A stretch of 64,000 nucleotides of DNA, taken from the NCBI GenBank assembly GCA_001626765.1, contig LUOO01000031.1, forward strand, positions 46,258 to 110,257. Reading direction: 5' to 3'. This stretch comes from Maritimibacter sp. REDSEA-S28_B5 (GTDB taxonomy: Bacteria > Pseudomonadota > Alphaproteobacteria > Rhodobacterales > Rhodobacteraceae). A program made the translations under genes and the position numbers. Below are positions 1 through 8,492 of this stretch, one piece after another. The notes under the pieces were generated by a model. The model had not been told where the DNA came from. It made no database searches and worked only from the letters and a program-made list of their open reading frames with translations. The number at the start of each line of letters is the position of its first letter. The stretch's first letter is position 1.

Positions 1-1283
1 AACTGACCTTTGACAAGGTCGCCCGCACCCCCGTCACCGATGCGGTGGATGCCGCGAATGCCGCGATCACGCCGGACCACGTCGCCAAGTTCATGTTCAC
101 TTCGGGCACCACGGGTAACCCCAAGGCGGTGATCCAGACCCACGGGATGCTGGCCTCCAACATCGAACAGACCACCGACTGTTATGCCTTTGCTCGCGAC
201 GAGCCGCCGATCATCCTCGACTGGGCGCCGTGGAACCATGTCGCGGCCGGCAACCTGATCTTCAATTTCGCGATCTGGAACGGGGGCACGCTGCATCTGG
301 ACGCAGGCCGACCCACCAAGGCGATGATCGGCGAGACGATCCGCAACCTGCGCGAGGTCCAGACCAACTGGTATTGGAACGTCCCCGCCGGGTTCGAGAT
401 GATCATGGCGGAGATGGAAAAGGACCCCGATTTTGGCCGCACCTTCTTTGAGAAGATGAAAATCATGTATTACGCCGGTGCCGCCATGGGGCAGCATACG
501 TGGGACGAGCTGAAAGAGGCATCCGTCCGCGCGACCGGCGAGGAGATTCTGCTGGCCACCGGCCTTGGCGCCACCGAAACCGCGCCCTTCGCGCTGTTTC
601 AGACCGAACCGCAGGCGAACCCCGGCAACATCGGCGTGCCCGCCAAGGGAATCGTGCTGAAGCTGGTGCCGACCGAGGGCAAGATGGAAGCGCGGGTCAA
701 GGGGCCCAACGTGACGCCGGGCTACTGGCGCGACGACAAGCTGACCGCCGAGGCCTTTGACGACGAAGGGTTCTACAAGCTGGGCGACGCGCTGCGCTTT
801 GCGGTGCCGGGCGACCCGGCCAAGGGCTTCTTCTTTGACGGGCGCGTGGCCGAGAACTTCAAGCTGGGCACCGGCACCTGGGTGTCGGTCGGGGCGCTGC
901 GCGCCAAGCTGACCGATGCGCTGGGCGGGCTGGCCCGCGACGTGGTGCTGGTGGGCGAAGGACACGACAGCCTTGGCGCGCTGCTCGTGCCCTTCCGCCC
1001 CGCGATGGAGCGGGTGGTGCCGGGCGGCGACGGCATGAGCGACGCCGAACTTTATGCCCACCCTGCCCTGCGTCAGGCGATTTCCGAAAAGCTCGCGGCC
1101 TACAACAGCCACGCGACAGGGTCGTCGATGCGCATCCTGGCGGTGATGATCCTGGAAACCCCGCTCGACATGGACAAGGGCGAGGTGACGGACAAAGGGT
1201 CGGTCAACCAGCGCGCCGTGCTGCGCGAACGCCCGGATCTGGCCCAGGCGCTCTACACCGACGACGCGCGGGTGATCCGCTAG
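1..1283 (+). CDS. fcs: Feruloyl-CoA synthase, C-terminal part (5' end outside window)
   Basis: ATP-dependent acyl-CoA ligase expected to activate ferulate or a related hydroxycinnamate to its CoA thioester, the entry step of side-chain shortening to vanillin. The reading frame is open from the left edge (first full codon at 3) to TAG at 1281-1283, giving about 427 residues of a family usually near 600. The visible part has the AMP-binding P-loop-like motif FTSGTTGNPKAV near its start, then GATETAP and the YKLGDALRF adenylate-forming core motifs. The stop overlaps the stop of the convergent hydroxy-acid dehydrogenase gene by a few bases. Neighbouring LigM-type demethylases and metF support a methoxy-aromatic role. 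The exact substrate (ferulate, caffeate or another) is inference. Confidence 0.8.
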   Translation, partial: LTFDKVARTPVTDAVDAANAAITPDHVAKFMFTSGTTGNPKAVIQTHGMLASNIEQTTDCYAFARDEPPIILDWAPWNHVAAGNLIFNFAIWNGGTLHLDAGRPTKAMIGETIRNLREVQTNWYWNVPAGFEMIMAEMEKDPDFGRTFFEKMKIMYYAGAAMGQHTWDELKEASVRATGEEILLATGLGATETAPFALFQTEPQANPGNIGVPAKGIVLKLVPTEGKMEARVKGPNVTPGYWRDDKLTAEAFDDEGFYKLGDALRFAVPGDPAKGFFFDGRVAENFKLGTGTWVSVGALRAKLTDALGGLARDVVLVGEGHDSLGALLVPFRPAMERVVPGGDGMSDAELYAHPALRQAISEKLAAYNSHATGSSMRILAVMILETPLDMDKGEVTDKGSVNQRAVLRERPDLAQALYTDDARVIR

Positions 1284-2398
1284 CGGGTCCGCACGCGCAG
1301 CATGGAGCGGTCGAGGTCACTGACCCTGGCCGCGCCCATGAGCCGCATGTCACGCTCGACCTCGTCCTTCAGAAGCCCAAGCATCCGCTCGACCCCCGCC
1401 TGACCGGCGGCAACCGCCTTGGCGCCCATCGCCAACGCCTTGACGATATGCGTCCCGCGCTGAACCCCTGAGTCCATGATCACGTCGAGCCGGTCGCCCA
1501 CCCGGTCCACGATGTCGCCCAGCGCGTCGAAGGGCGCGACCGACCCGTCCAGTTGCCGCCCGCCGTGGTTGGACAGGATGACTGCATCACAGCCAACCTC
1601 GGCCGCGCGTATCGCATCCTCGGGGTGGATGATCCCCTTGAGGCAGAACTTGCCGCCCCACTCCACGACCATCTCGGCCAGATCGTCCCAGTTCATCGTC
1701 GGATCCAGCATCTCGGTGAAATAGCGCCCGATGGACATGGTGCCGCCGCCCATATCGACATGTTCATCGAGCTGCGGCAGCGCGAATTTCTCGTGCGTGA
1801 CATAGTTGATGCCCCACGCGGGCTTCATCGCGAATTGCGCCATGCCGCCCAGCGTCAATTTGAAGGGGATCGAGAACCCGGTGCGCTTGTCACGCTCGCG
1901 GTTGCCGCCGGTCATGCTGTCCACGGTCAACATCATCACCTCGACCCCGGCCTCTTTCGCCCGCTGCATCATCGCGCGGTTGAGGCCACGATCCTTGTGG
2001 AAATAGAATTGATAGACCTGCGGGGTGTCGTGCGTCTTGCGCAGTTCCTCGAGGCTCACGGTGCCCAGCGAAGACACCCCGAACATCGTGCCGTATTTCG
2101 CCGCCGCTGCCGCGACCGCGCGTTCGCCCTGATGATGAAACAGCCGCTGAAGCGCGGTGGGCGAGCAATAGAATGGCAGCGCGAGTTTCTGGCCCATGAT
2201 CGTCGTGGACAGATCGACCTCGGGCGTCCCGCGCAACACATGAGGCACGAGATCGACGGACTCGAACGCTTCGGAGTTCCGGCGCAGCGTCACCTCGTCA
2301 TCCGCGCCGCCGTCAATGTAGTTGAAGATCGGACCGGGCAGCCGCCGTTTGGCAAGCCTGCGGAAGTCATGGAAGTTGTGACAATCGGTCAGTCGCAT
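1280..2398 (-). CDS. FMN-dependent alpha-hydroxy-acid dehydrogenase (LldD/mandelate dehydrogenase family)
   Basis: 372-residue flavoprotein that should oxidise an L-2-hydroxy acid to the 2-oxo acid. The N-terminus has the FNYIDGGADDE motif, the middle MLTVDSMTGGNRERD, and the C-terminal half the catalytic SNHGGRQLD motif (His/Arg) preceded by a conserved lysine in LKGIIHPEDA. The ATG at 2398 was chosen because the family begins with a short helix such as MRLTDCHNFHDFRRLAKRRLPG; the open frame extends upstream into the regulator and is non-coding there. It is divergent from the GntR gene, and TGTATACA operators lie in the shared intergenic region, so it is probably controlled by that regulator. 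L-lactate is possible, but the aromatic context also allows a mandelate-like substrate. Confidence 0.88.
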   Translation of the reverse strand: MRLTDCHNFHDFRRLAKRRLPGPIFNYIDGGADDEVTLRRNSEAFESVDLVPHVLRGTPEVDLSTTIMGQKLALPFYCSPTALQRLFHHQGERAVAAAAAKYGTMFGVSSLGTVSLEELRKTHDTPQVYQFYFHKDRGLNRAMMQRAKEAGVEVMMLTVDSMTGGNRERDKRTGFSIPFKLTLGGMAQFAMKPAWGINYVTHEKFALPQLDEHVDMGGGTMSIGRYFTEMLDPTMNWDDLAEMVVEWGGKFCLKGIIHPEDAIRAAEVGCDAVILSNHGGRQLDGSVAPFDALGDIVDRVGDRLDVIMDSGVQRGTHIVKALAMGAKAVAAGQAGVERMLGLLKDEVERDMRLMGAARVSDLDRSMLRVRTR

Positions 2399-2493
2399 GG
2401 GGTCCCCTTCCCTGCAAGGCGTGCCCGCAAGTCGGGGCGCGCGCGTGATCGTGGCATAACCCACTGGACAGACTTGGCCAAGCGGCCCCATCA

Positions 2494-2517
2494 ATGTATA
2501 CATGACCGTGTATACAT
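2494..2517. promoter_or_regulatory. Putative GntR operator, two TGTATACA palindromes
   Basis: Two copies of the self-complementary octamer TGTATACA lie at 2495-2502 and 2509-2516, 14 bp apart start to start; the first is extended to ATGTATACAT. They sit just upstream of the chosen GntR start and in the divergent promoter of the hydroxy-acid dehydrogenase. A third copy precedes the ligM-like gene. FadR/GntR-type regulators commonly bind short palindromes of this type; assignment to the adjacent regulator is inference. Confidence 0.6.
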
Positions 2518-2527
2518 GGAGAGACGA

Positions 2528-3250
2528 ATGGCCGACGAACGGGGCAGCACACACGCCAAACGCGCCGCTTACGACCTGCGGCAGCGCATCCTGAAGGGGG
2601 AAATGCCCGGTGGAACCCGGCTTTATGAGGTCGCGCTGGCCGACGAGATGGCCATTTCCCGCACCCCCGTGCGCGAAGCGATGAGCCGCCTTGCCGAAGA
2701 GGGCCTGCTGGAGCGCGCGCGGGGCGGCGGCTTCGTCGTGCGGTCGTTTTCCCAGGCCGACGTGGTGGATGCCATCGAACTGCGCGGCGTGCTCGAGGGC
2801 ACCGCGCTGCGGCTGGCGGCCGAGGCGGGGGCAGAGCCACGCGCGATTGCGGAAGCGCGGGAAATCCTGACCCGGATCGACACCGCCCTGGCGGCGGGTG
2901 ATGTGGCGATGCTCGACCCTTATGGCGAGCTCAACGGACTGTTTCATGAGGAAATCGCCGCGCTTTGCCCCTCTGCCATCGTGCGGCGGGAACTGGACCG
3001 GGTGAAATCCCTGCCCTTCGCGTCACCCTCGGCTTTCGTGTTCAAGCGGCTCGATTCGCCTGCGATGATAAACTCGCTGGTCATCGCCCAGGCGCAGCAC
3101 CACGCCATGCTAGACGCGATCGAGGCGCGCGAAGGGGCGCGGGCCGAAGCGCTGGCCCGAGAGCACGCCCGAATCGCACGTGCAAACCTCGAATCCCGCG
3201 CGAAATCGGCGGACGAAGGCCACCCGGCGCTGGCCCTGATCGTGAATTAG
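2528..3250 (+). CDS. GntR-family transcriptional regulator (FCD subfamily)
   Basis: 240-residue regulator. Residues about 10-75 form the GntR winged helix with the typical GTRLYEVALADEMAISRTPVREA recognition region; the rest is an all-helical FCD-type ligand domain containing ELRGVLEGTALRLAAEAG and a His in GLFHEEIAAL. I chose ATG 2528 because GGAGA lies just upstream (2518-2522); an in-frame ATG at 2516 would overlap the operator. It is divergent from the hydroxy-acid dehydrogenase and co-oriented with the ligM-like gene, both of which carry the TGTATACA motif. It is therefore a likely local repressor induced by an aromatic or hydroxy-acid intermediate; the effector is unknown. Confidence 0.85.
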   Translation: MADERGSTHAKRAAYDLRQRILKGEMPGGTRLYEVALADEMAISRTPVREAMSRLAEEGLLERARGGGFVVRSFSQADVVDAIELRGVLEGTALRLAAEAGAEPRAIAEAREILTRIDTALAAGDVAMLDPYGELNGLFHEEIAALCPSAIVRRELDRVKSLPFASPSAFVFKRLDSPAMINSLVIAQAQHHAMLDAIEAREGARAEALAREHARIARANLESRAKSADEGHPALALIVN

Positions 3251-3342
3251 AACCGCCTCTCACCGGCCCGCGCATACATTCTGGGCGGGATTTCGCCCTC
3301 GATGGCGATTTTTTCTTGCATTCCGCCCCTGCCATCCGGCAG

Positions 3343-3352
3343 ATGTATACAT
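3343..3352. promoter_or_regulatory. Third TGTATACA operator, upstream of the ligM-like gene
   Basis: Perfect 10-bp palindrome ATGTATACAT, identical to the first site at 2494-2503 in the GntR promoter. It lies 23 bp upstream of the LigM-like start codon, where a bound repressor would block RNA polymerase. This ties the demethylase gene to the GntR regulator. Confidence 0.55.
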
Positions 3353-3375
3353 CGAATGACTTTAGGGAGGTTGTC

Positions 3376-4779
3376 ATGGCGAAGAGCCTTGAGCAAATCA
3401 TGCAGGAGACGAACATCGTCACGCACCTGCGCAACTCGAAAATCGGCATGTACATCTATCCGGGCGTCGCCCCGGAATTCACGAACTGGCGTTCGGAACA
3501 GATGGCATGGCGTGACTCGGTCGTCGTCTACGACCAGTCCCACCACATGGACGAAGTCACCGTCGAAGGCCCGGATGCCCAGGCGTTCCTCGCCCACGTC
3601 GGCATCAACGACTTCGGCAACTTCGACATGGGTCGCGCCAAGCACTTCGTGCCCGTGACCCCCGCAGGCCACGTGATCGGCGACCACATCATCTTCCGCC
3701 TCGACGAGAACAAATACGTGACCGTCGGCCGCGCCCCCACCTCGAACTGGATCATGTTCCAGGCCGCCATCGGCAAATGGAACGTCAAGGTCTCCTACGA
3801 CCCGCGTTCGGATTCGCGTCCCGACGGCAAGGCGATCTACCGCACCCACTACCGGTTCCAGATCCAGGGCCCCGACGCCGACAAGATCTTTGAAAAGATC
3901 AACGGCGGCCCGGTTCCGGAAATCAAGTTCTTCCACGTCGACACGATCAACATCGGCACCCGCAAGGTGCAGGCGCTGCGTCACGGCATGGCCGGCGCGC
4001 CGGGTCTCGAAATCTGGGGCCCCTACGCCGACAAGACCTATATCCAGTCGACCATCGCGCAGGCCGCGCGGGACGTGGGCGTGGAAATGCACTTCGTGGG
4101 CTCGCGCGCCTATTCGACCAACACCGTCGAATCCGGCTGGATCCCCTCGCCGCTGCCCGGCATCTACACCGGTGACGGCATGATGAAGGACTACCGCGAG
4201 TGGCTGACCGAACAGTCCTATGAAGCGGCGGGTTCGATCGGCGGTTCCTTTGTCTCCGACAACATCGAAGACTACTACGTGAACCCCTTCGAACTGGGCT
4301 ACGGCTTCTACATCGGCTGGAAGAAGGACGACTTCATCGGCAGGGACGCCCTGACCAAGATGAAGGGCTCGGAAAAGAACCGCAAGAAAGTGACCTTCGA
4401 GTGGAACGCGGAAGACGTGATGAAAGTCATCTCGTCCTCCTTCGCGCCGGGCGAAAAGAACTACAAGTGGATCGACTTCCCGCAGCCGAACTATGCCTCG
4501 TCCTCTGCCGACCGCGTGATGCACGGCGACAAGATGGTCGGCATGTCGATGTTCAACGGCTATTCCTTCAACGAGCGCTGCCTCTTGTCGCTCGGTGTCG
4601 TGGACCAGTCGGTCGAAGTCGGCGACGTGCTCGAGATGGTCTGGGGCGAGCCCGATGGCGGCTCCAAGAAAACCTCGGTCGAGCCGCATGAGCAGACGAC
4701 GATCCGCGTGCGCGTTTCGCCGACGCCCTACTCGACGGAAGCCCGCACCAACTACGCCGACAGCTGGCGCACCAAGTAA
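3376..4779 (+). CDS. LigM-like tetrahydrofolate-dependent aromatic O-demethylase
   Basis: 467-residue GcvT-fold methyltransferase, close in length and in many sequence blocks to LigM, the vanillate/3-O-methylgallate demethylase of Sphingobium. Expected reaction: methoxy-arene plus THF gives phenol plus 5-methyl-THF. Seen: LRNSKIGMYIYPGVAPEF near residue 20, VYDQSHHMDEV near 51-61 (the second His matches the His I recall as important in LigM), RHGMAGAPGLEIWGP, VGSRAYSTNTVESGW with the conserved Tyr, and a C-terminal GcvT_C domain with WGEPDGGSKKT. RBS AGGGAGG at 3364-3370 fixes ATG 3376. It is too long for DmdA, which is about 370 residues. A terminator follows directly. Vanillate or a vanillate-like acid is the likely substrate. 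Confidence 0.82.
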   Translation: MAKSLEQIMQETNIVTHLRNSKIGMYIYPGVAPEFTNWRSEQMAWRDSVVVYDQSHHMDEVTVEGPDAQAFLAHVGINDFGNFDMGRAKHFVPVTPAGHVIGDHIIFRLDENKYVTVGRAPTSNWIMFQAAIGKWNVKVSYDPRSDSRPDGKAIYRTHYRFQIQGPDADKIFEKINGGPVPEIKFFHVDTINIGTRKVQALRHGMAGAPGLEIWGPYADKTYIQSTIAQAARDVGVEMHFVGSRAYSTNTVESGWIPSPLPGIYTGDGMMKDYREWLTEQSYEAAGSIGGSFVSDNIEDYYVNPFELGYGFYIGWKKDDFIGRDALTKMKGSEKNRKKVTFEWNAEDVMKVISSSFAPGEKNYKWIDFPQPNYASSSADRVMHGDKMVGMSMFNGYSFNERCLLSLGVVDQSVEVGDVLEMVWGEPDGGSKKTSVEPHEQTTIRVRVSPTPYSTEARTNYADSWRTK

Positions 4780-4799
4780 GCGCGGCTTACAAAAAATTG

Positions 4800-4832
4800 A
4801 ATGCGGCCGCCCTGTGCAGGTGGCCGCATTTT
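4800..4832 (+). terminator. Rho-independent terminator after the ligM-like gene
   Basis: Stem AATGCGGCC (4800-4808) pairs with GGCCGCATT (4822-4830), followed by a short T run. It lies 20 bp after the LigM-like stop and separates that unit from the TRAP genes. Confidence 0.7.
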
Positions 4833-4912
4833 CTGCCCGTTACGCCCTCCCGCGTCGGGGCGTCACCGGGTCGGGTTATAGCCGCAGGTTATAACAAGGG
4901 ACGCGAATGTGA

Positions 4913-4980
4913 TTTGATCGTTTCCGGGCACATCCTAGCTTGCCCGCATCGGCCCAACCGGGCCAAATGGAACGATCAAA
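4913..4980. promoter_or_regulatory. Inverted repeat upstream of the TRAP operon
   Basis: TTTGATCGTTTCC at 4913-4925 is mirrored by GGAACGATCAAA at 4969-4980, about 43 bp apart, ending 21 bp before the dctP start. This spacing fits a looped or two-site operator covering the promoter. The motif differs from TGTATACA, so a different regulator would be involved. No family is assigned. Confidence 0.4.
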
Positions 4981-5001
4981 CTTTCTGGGAGGACTAACAG
5001 A

Positions 5002-5982
5002 ATGATCAAGACCATGCTTCGCTCCGCCGTTGCCGCCGCCGCGCTGTCGCTGGCCGCCGGCACCGCCATGGCGGAACCGCTGAAATTCGCCCATTGGGTG
5101 CCGCCGGCACATACGCTCACCGCCTCGACCATCGAGCCGCTTCAGGCTGCCGTGGCCGACTCGGGTCTCGAGATCCAGGTCTATCCGGGTGGCGAGCTTG
5201 GCGCTGGCCCGCTCGAGCAATACGTCCGCGTCGTGCAGGGCGTGGCTGACCTCGTGTGGGGCCTTCAGGGCTACACCTCGTCGCAGTTCCCGCTGACCAT
5301 GATTTCCGAGCTTCCGGGCGCGCTGCCCGAGGGCATGACCGGCTACGATATGCTGTGGAACGCCTATGAGGCCGGACAGCTTGACGGCGAGTTCCCCGGC
5401 ACCGTGCCGGTGGCGCTGTGGCTGTCGGAACCCAACGTGTTCATCATGAAAGACCACGACATCCGCACGCCCGAGGACCTCGCGGGCCTCAAGATCCGCG
5501 TGTCGGGTTCGGCCGCCGCCGCCGCCGTGGAAGCGCTCGGCGCGACCCCGGTGCAGATGCCGGCGGGCGAGATCTACAACTCGCTGCAGACGGGTCTCAT
5601 CGACGGCGTGATCACCGGCGCCTCGGCCATCGGCGACTTCAAGCTCGACGAAGTGGCCAACAGCTACACGCTGAACGCACCGCTCGGGCACATCTCGTTC
5701 TACGTCGTGATGAACAAGGCGAAATACGACGCCCTGCCCGAAGAGCAGAAGGCCGCCCTTGACGCGATCAAGGGTCGTCCGCTGTCGCAGTCGGCGGAAG
5801 AGGGCTGGATCGCCCGCGCCGATCAGGTGATCGAGGAAATCTCGAACACCGGCGACAATACGGTCTACACCCTGACCGACGAAGAGCGTGCGGCCTTCGA
5901 GGAACTGACCTACCCGATCCGCGACAGGGTCGTGGGCGAAGTGGGCGGCGCCGAAGTGCTCGCCACCATGCAGGGCCAGTAA
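5002..5982 (+). CDS. dctP: TRAP transporter substrate-binding protein, DctP family
   Basis: 326-residue periplasmic solute-binding protein. It has a clear signal peptide (basic start, AAAALSLAAG core, cleavage after AMA) and the DctP fold signature, including LKIRVSGSAAAAAVEALGATPVQMPAGEIYNSLQTGLIDGV; the Arg in KIRVSG is the usual carboxylate-binding Arg. RBS GGGAGG lies 12 bp before the ATG. It is the first gene of a DctPQM operon placed inside the methoxy-aromatic locus, so an aromatic or other organic acid is a likely ligand; this is inferred from context only. Confidence 0.9.
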   Translation: MIKTMLRSAVAAAALSLAAGTAMAEPLKFAHWVPPAHTLTASTIEPLQAAVADSGLEIQVYPGGELGAGPLEQYVRVVQGVADLVWGLQGYTSSQFPLTMISELPGALPEGMTGYDMLWNAYEAGQLDGEFPGTVPVALWLSEPNVFIMKDHDIRTPEDLAGLKIRVSGSAAAAAVEALGATPVQMPAGEIYNSLQTGLIDGVITGASAIGDFKLDEVANSYTLNAPLGHISFYVVMNKAKYDALPEEQKAALDAIKGRPLSQSAEEGWIARADQVIEEISNTGDNTVYTLTDEERAAFEELTYPIRDRVVGEVGGAEVLATMQGQ

Positions 5983-5985
5983 GCC

Positions 5986-6504
5986 TTGCTTGCGACCGTG
6001 AACAAAGGGGCAGACTGGCTTATTCGCCTGTCTGCCCTGCTCGGCACCATCGGCCTTCTGGTCGCCGTGTCCGTGATCCTGGTCGACGTGGTGGGCCGGT
6101 TCTTCGGCACACCGCTGACCGGGGCGCAGGACATGACGCAGATGGCGATGGTGCTCATCGTCTTTGGCGGCATGGCGCTCTGCGACAAGATCGGCGGTCA
6201 CGTGAACGTCGACCTGTTCGAGGGCATGATGCCGCGCTGGCTGATCTGGGCCGGTGACTTCGCCTCGGCACTTGTCGGCATGATCATCTTTGCCGGAATT
6301 GCCTGGACCACCTGGACCTCGGTGCAACTGATGCGCTTCCAGCTGGGTGTGATCCAGAAGACCAACATCATCGACCTGCAATTCGACTGGTTCAAAGGCT
6401 TCATCATCGTCGCCTCGATCATCACTGCGATCGGCATGTTCCTGCGGCTGATCACGCTGGTCACCACCGGCGACAATGGACAGGACTCCAAGGGGCACTC
6501 ATGA
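5986..6504 (+). CDS. dctQ: TRAP transporter small permease, DctQ family
   Basis: 172-residue membrane protein with four predicted transmembrane segments (LLGTIGLLVAVSVILVDVVG; MTQMAMVLIVFGGMAL; LIWAGDFASALVGMIIF; FIIVASIITAIGMFL). It stabilises the large permease in sodium-driven TRAP uptake. The start is uncertain: TTG 5986 is used here, GTG 5998 is the alternative, and neither has a strong Shine-Dalgarno sequence. Translation is probably coupled to dctP, which ends 3 bp upstream, and its end overlaps dctM by 4 bp. Confidence 0.85.
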   Translation: MLATVNKGADWLIRLSALLGTIGLLVAVSVILVDVVGRFFGTPLTGAQDMTQMAMVLIVFGGMALCDKIGGHVNVDLFEGMMPRWLIWAGDFASALVGMIIFAGIAWTTWTSVQLMRFQLGVIQKTNIIDLQFDWFKGFIIVASIITAIGMFLRLITLVTTGDNGQDSKGHS

Positions 6505-7805
6505 GCAATGAAATGATCGGCGTCATGGGGCTTCTGGCCCTCTTCGTCCTTTTGGGGCTGCGCATTCCCGTGGCCTTCGCCATGTTCGCGGTCGGCTTCA
6601 TCGGCAACATGATCCTGAACAGCTCCTCGGCGGCGATGAGCCAGCTTGCCTCGGACGCGTTTTCGCTGTCGGCGAGCATCGACCTCGTCGTCGTGCCGCT
6701 CTTCATCCTCATGGGCAACGTGGCGACCGAGACGGGCATGAGCCGCAAGCTCTACGATGCCGCCTATGCCTGGATCGGGTCGATCCGGGGCGGGCTCGCA
6801 TCCGCCACCGTCGTCGCCTGCGGCGGCTTCGCCGCGCTGTCGGGATCGTCCGTCGCCTCGGCGCTGACCATCGGGCGCGTGTCGCTGGCCGAGATGGAGC
6901 GGTTCAAGTACGACAATCGCCTGTCCACCGGCGTCGTTGCCGCCGGCGGCACATTGGGCATCCTCATTCCGCCCTCGACGGGCTTCGTCATCTACGCACT
7001 GCTGACCCAGCAATCCATCGGGCGGCTGTTCCTTGCCGGTGTGCTGCCGGGCCTGTTGCTCCTGTCCATGTTCCTACTGACCATCACGCTTATCACGTGG
7101 TGGAAGCCCGAGATGGGACCGAAGGGGCCCAAGACCGCGTTTTCCGAGAAGCTCAAATCCACCGGTGGCGCCGCCCCGATCCTGCTGGTCATCGTGCTGA
7201 CCATCGGCGGTATCTACACCGGGATTTTCTCGCCTGTCGAAGCCTCGGCGGTAGGCGCCGGTCTGATCATCCTTTTCGGCGTGATCATGCGGCAGCTCGA
7301 TTTCGCAAAGTTCTGGAAGGCCTCGAAGGACAGCGTCGTGACCACGGCGACGGTCATGCTGATCCTGATCTCGGCCTATATGATCAAGACGTTCCTCGCG
7401 CTGTCCCACATTCCGCAGGCGCTGGGCGGGTTCCTTGAGACCACCGACATCTCGACCCTTGGCGTGCTCTGCATCATGCTCGCGATCTACCTCGTGCTGG
7501 GCTGCTTCCTCGAAGGCTTCGCGATGATGGTGCTGTCCATGCCGATCTTTTTCCCGGTCGTCATGCAGCTGGGCATCGACCCGATCTGGTTCGGCGTGCT
7601 CGTGGTGCTGACGCTGGAAATGGGCCTCATCTCGCCCCCGGTGGGTCTGAACGTGTTCATCGTGAAAAGCGTGGCGCCGAATGTGTCGCTCGCGCGCATG
7701 TTCCGGGGCGTGATCCCCTTCTGGATCGCGATGTTCGTCACGCTGATCCTGCTGGTGGCCTTTCCGCAGATCTCGCTGCTGCTACCCAATACGATGATCA
7801 ACTAG
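6501..7805 (+). CDS. dctM: TRAP transporter large permease, DctM family
   Basis: 434-residue integral membrane subunit with about 12 hydrophobic segments. DctM signatures seen: LLGLRIPVAFAMFAVGFIG, GGTLGILIPPSTGFVIYALLT, and the C-terminal EMGLISPPVGLNVFIVKS. It forms the sodium-coupled translocation path with DctQ. ATG overlaps the dctQ stop (ATGA), showing translational coupling. Full length and intact. Confidence 0.92.
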   Translation: MSNEMIGVMGLLALFVLLGLRIPVAFAMFAVGFIGNMILNSSSAAMSQLASDAFSLSASIDLVVVPLFILMGNVATETGMSRKLYDAAYAWIGSIRGGLASATVVACGGFAALSGSSVASALTIGRVSLAEMERFKYDNRLSTGVVAAGGTLGILIPPSTGFVIYALLTQQSIGRLFLAGVLPGLLLLSMFLLTITLITWWKPEMGPKGPKTAFSEKLKSTGGAAPILLVIVLTIGGIYTGIFSPVEASAVGAGLIILFGVIMRQLDFAKFWKASKDSVVTTATVMLILISAYMIKTFLALSHIPQALGGFLETTDISTLGVLCIMLAIYLVLGCFLEGFAMMVLSMPIFFPVVMQLGIDPIWFGVLVVLTLEMGLISPPVGLNVFIVKSVAPNVSLARMFRGVIPFWIAMFVTLILLVAFPQISLLLPNTMIN

Positions 7806-7808
7806 CGC

Positions 7809-8492
7809 ATGTCGATTGTTCTGATCCCCGGCCTGCTCTGCGACCGCTATTGTTGGGAGCCGGTGCTGGACCACCTGACCGAAGCCACGGTGGCCGACCT
7901 CGGCTCGCAGGACACGATCACCCAGATGGCCACCGACTGCCTCGCGCTGTCTTAGGGCCTTCTGGAGGTCGCCGGTCATTCGATGGGTGCGCGTGTCGCG
8001 ATGGAGATGGCGCGGCTCGCGCCCAACCGGGTGCAGCGGCTCGTGCTCATGGACACGGGATACAAGCCGCTTGGCGAGGGCGAAGCGGAAAAGCGGGCCG
8101 AAATCGTGGCCTATGGGCACGAGCACGGGATGAAGGCGCTGGCGGATCGCTGGCTCCCCCCGATGGTCTATGAACCGAACCGGACGCCGGAGCTGATGGG
8201 CGCGCTCACCGACATGGTGCTGCGGTCAGACCCGGATCGCCACGAACGCCAGATCCACGCGCTGGTGAACCGGCCCGATGCGGCGGCCTATCTGCCTGGC
8301 GTCACCTGTCCCACGCTGGTCGTTGTCGGCCGTCAGGACCAATGGTCCCCGGTCGAACAGCACCAAGAGATCATGGCGCTCCTGCCCAACGCGCGGTTGG
8401 AGATCGTCGAGGACGCGGGCCATTTTGCGCCTGTCGAGCAGCCGGACGTGGTCGGCCCCATGGTCGCCGCGTTCCTGAAGGGAGAAAGCTGA
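7809..8492 (+). pseudogene. Alpha/beta hydrolase interrupted by in-frame TAG
   Basis: Reading from ATG 7809 (MSIVLIPGLLCDRYCWEPVL, a typical hydrolase start) the frame meets TAG at 7953-7955, then continues without any shift through VAGHSMGARVAMEMARLAP to TGA at 8490-8492. The intact product would be about 227 residues: nucleophile elbow GHSMG, acid region LVVVGRQDQWSP, and a catalytic His in DAGHFAPVEQP. GAG to TAG at codon 49 is the simplest cause. An automatic start at ATG 7983 would drop the nucleophile Ser and give a dead protein. It lies 3 bp after dctM and overlaps the next gene, so it belongs to the TRAP operon. An ester hydrolase role is inferred from fold only. Confidence 0.8.

Noticed and set aside
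1553..2527. N-terminal extension of the GntR frame upstream of 2528
   Set aside because: Runs antisense through the hydroxy-acid dehydrogenase and its promoter; the true start is at 2528 behind GGAGA.
3247..4689. Minus-strand open frame opposite the ligM-like gene
   Set aside because: Val/Asp/His-rich shadow of a clear GcvT-fold gene; no start or RBS support.
3376..4779. Annotation as DMSP demethylase DmdA
   Set aside because: Length near 467 residues and shared blocks with LigM fit the aromatic O-demethylase group; DmdA is about 100 residues shorter.
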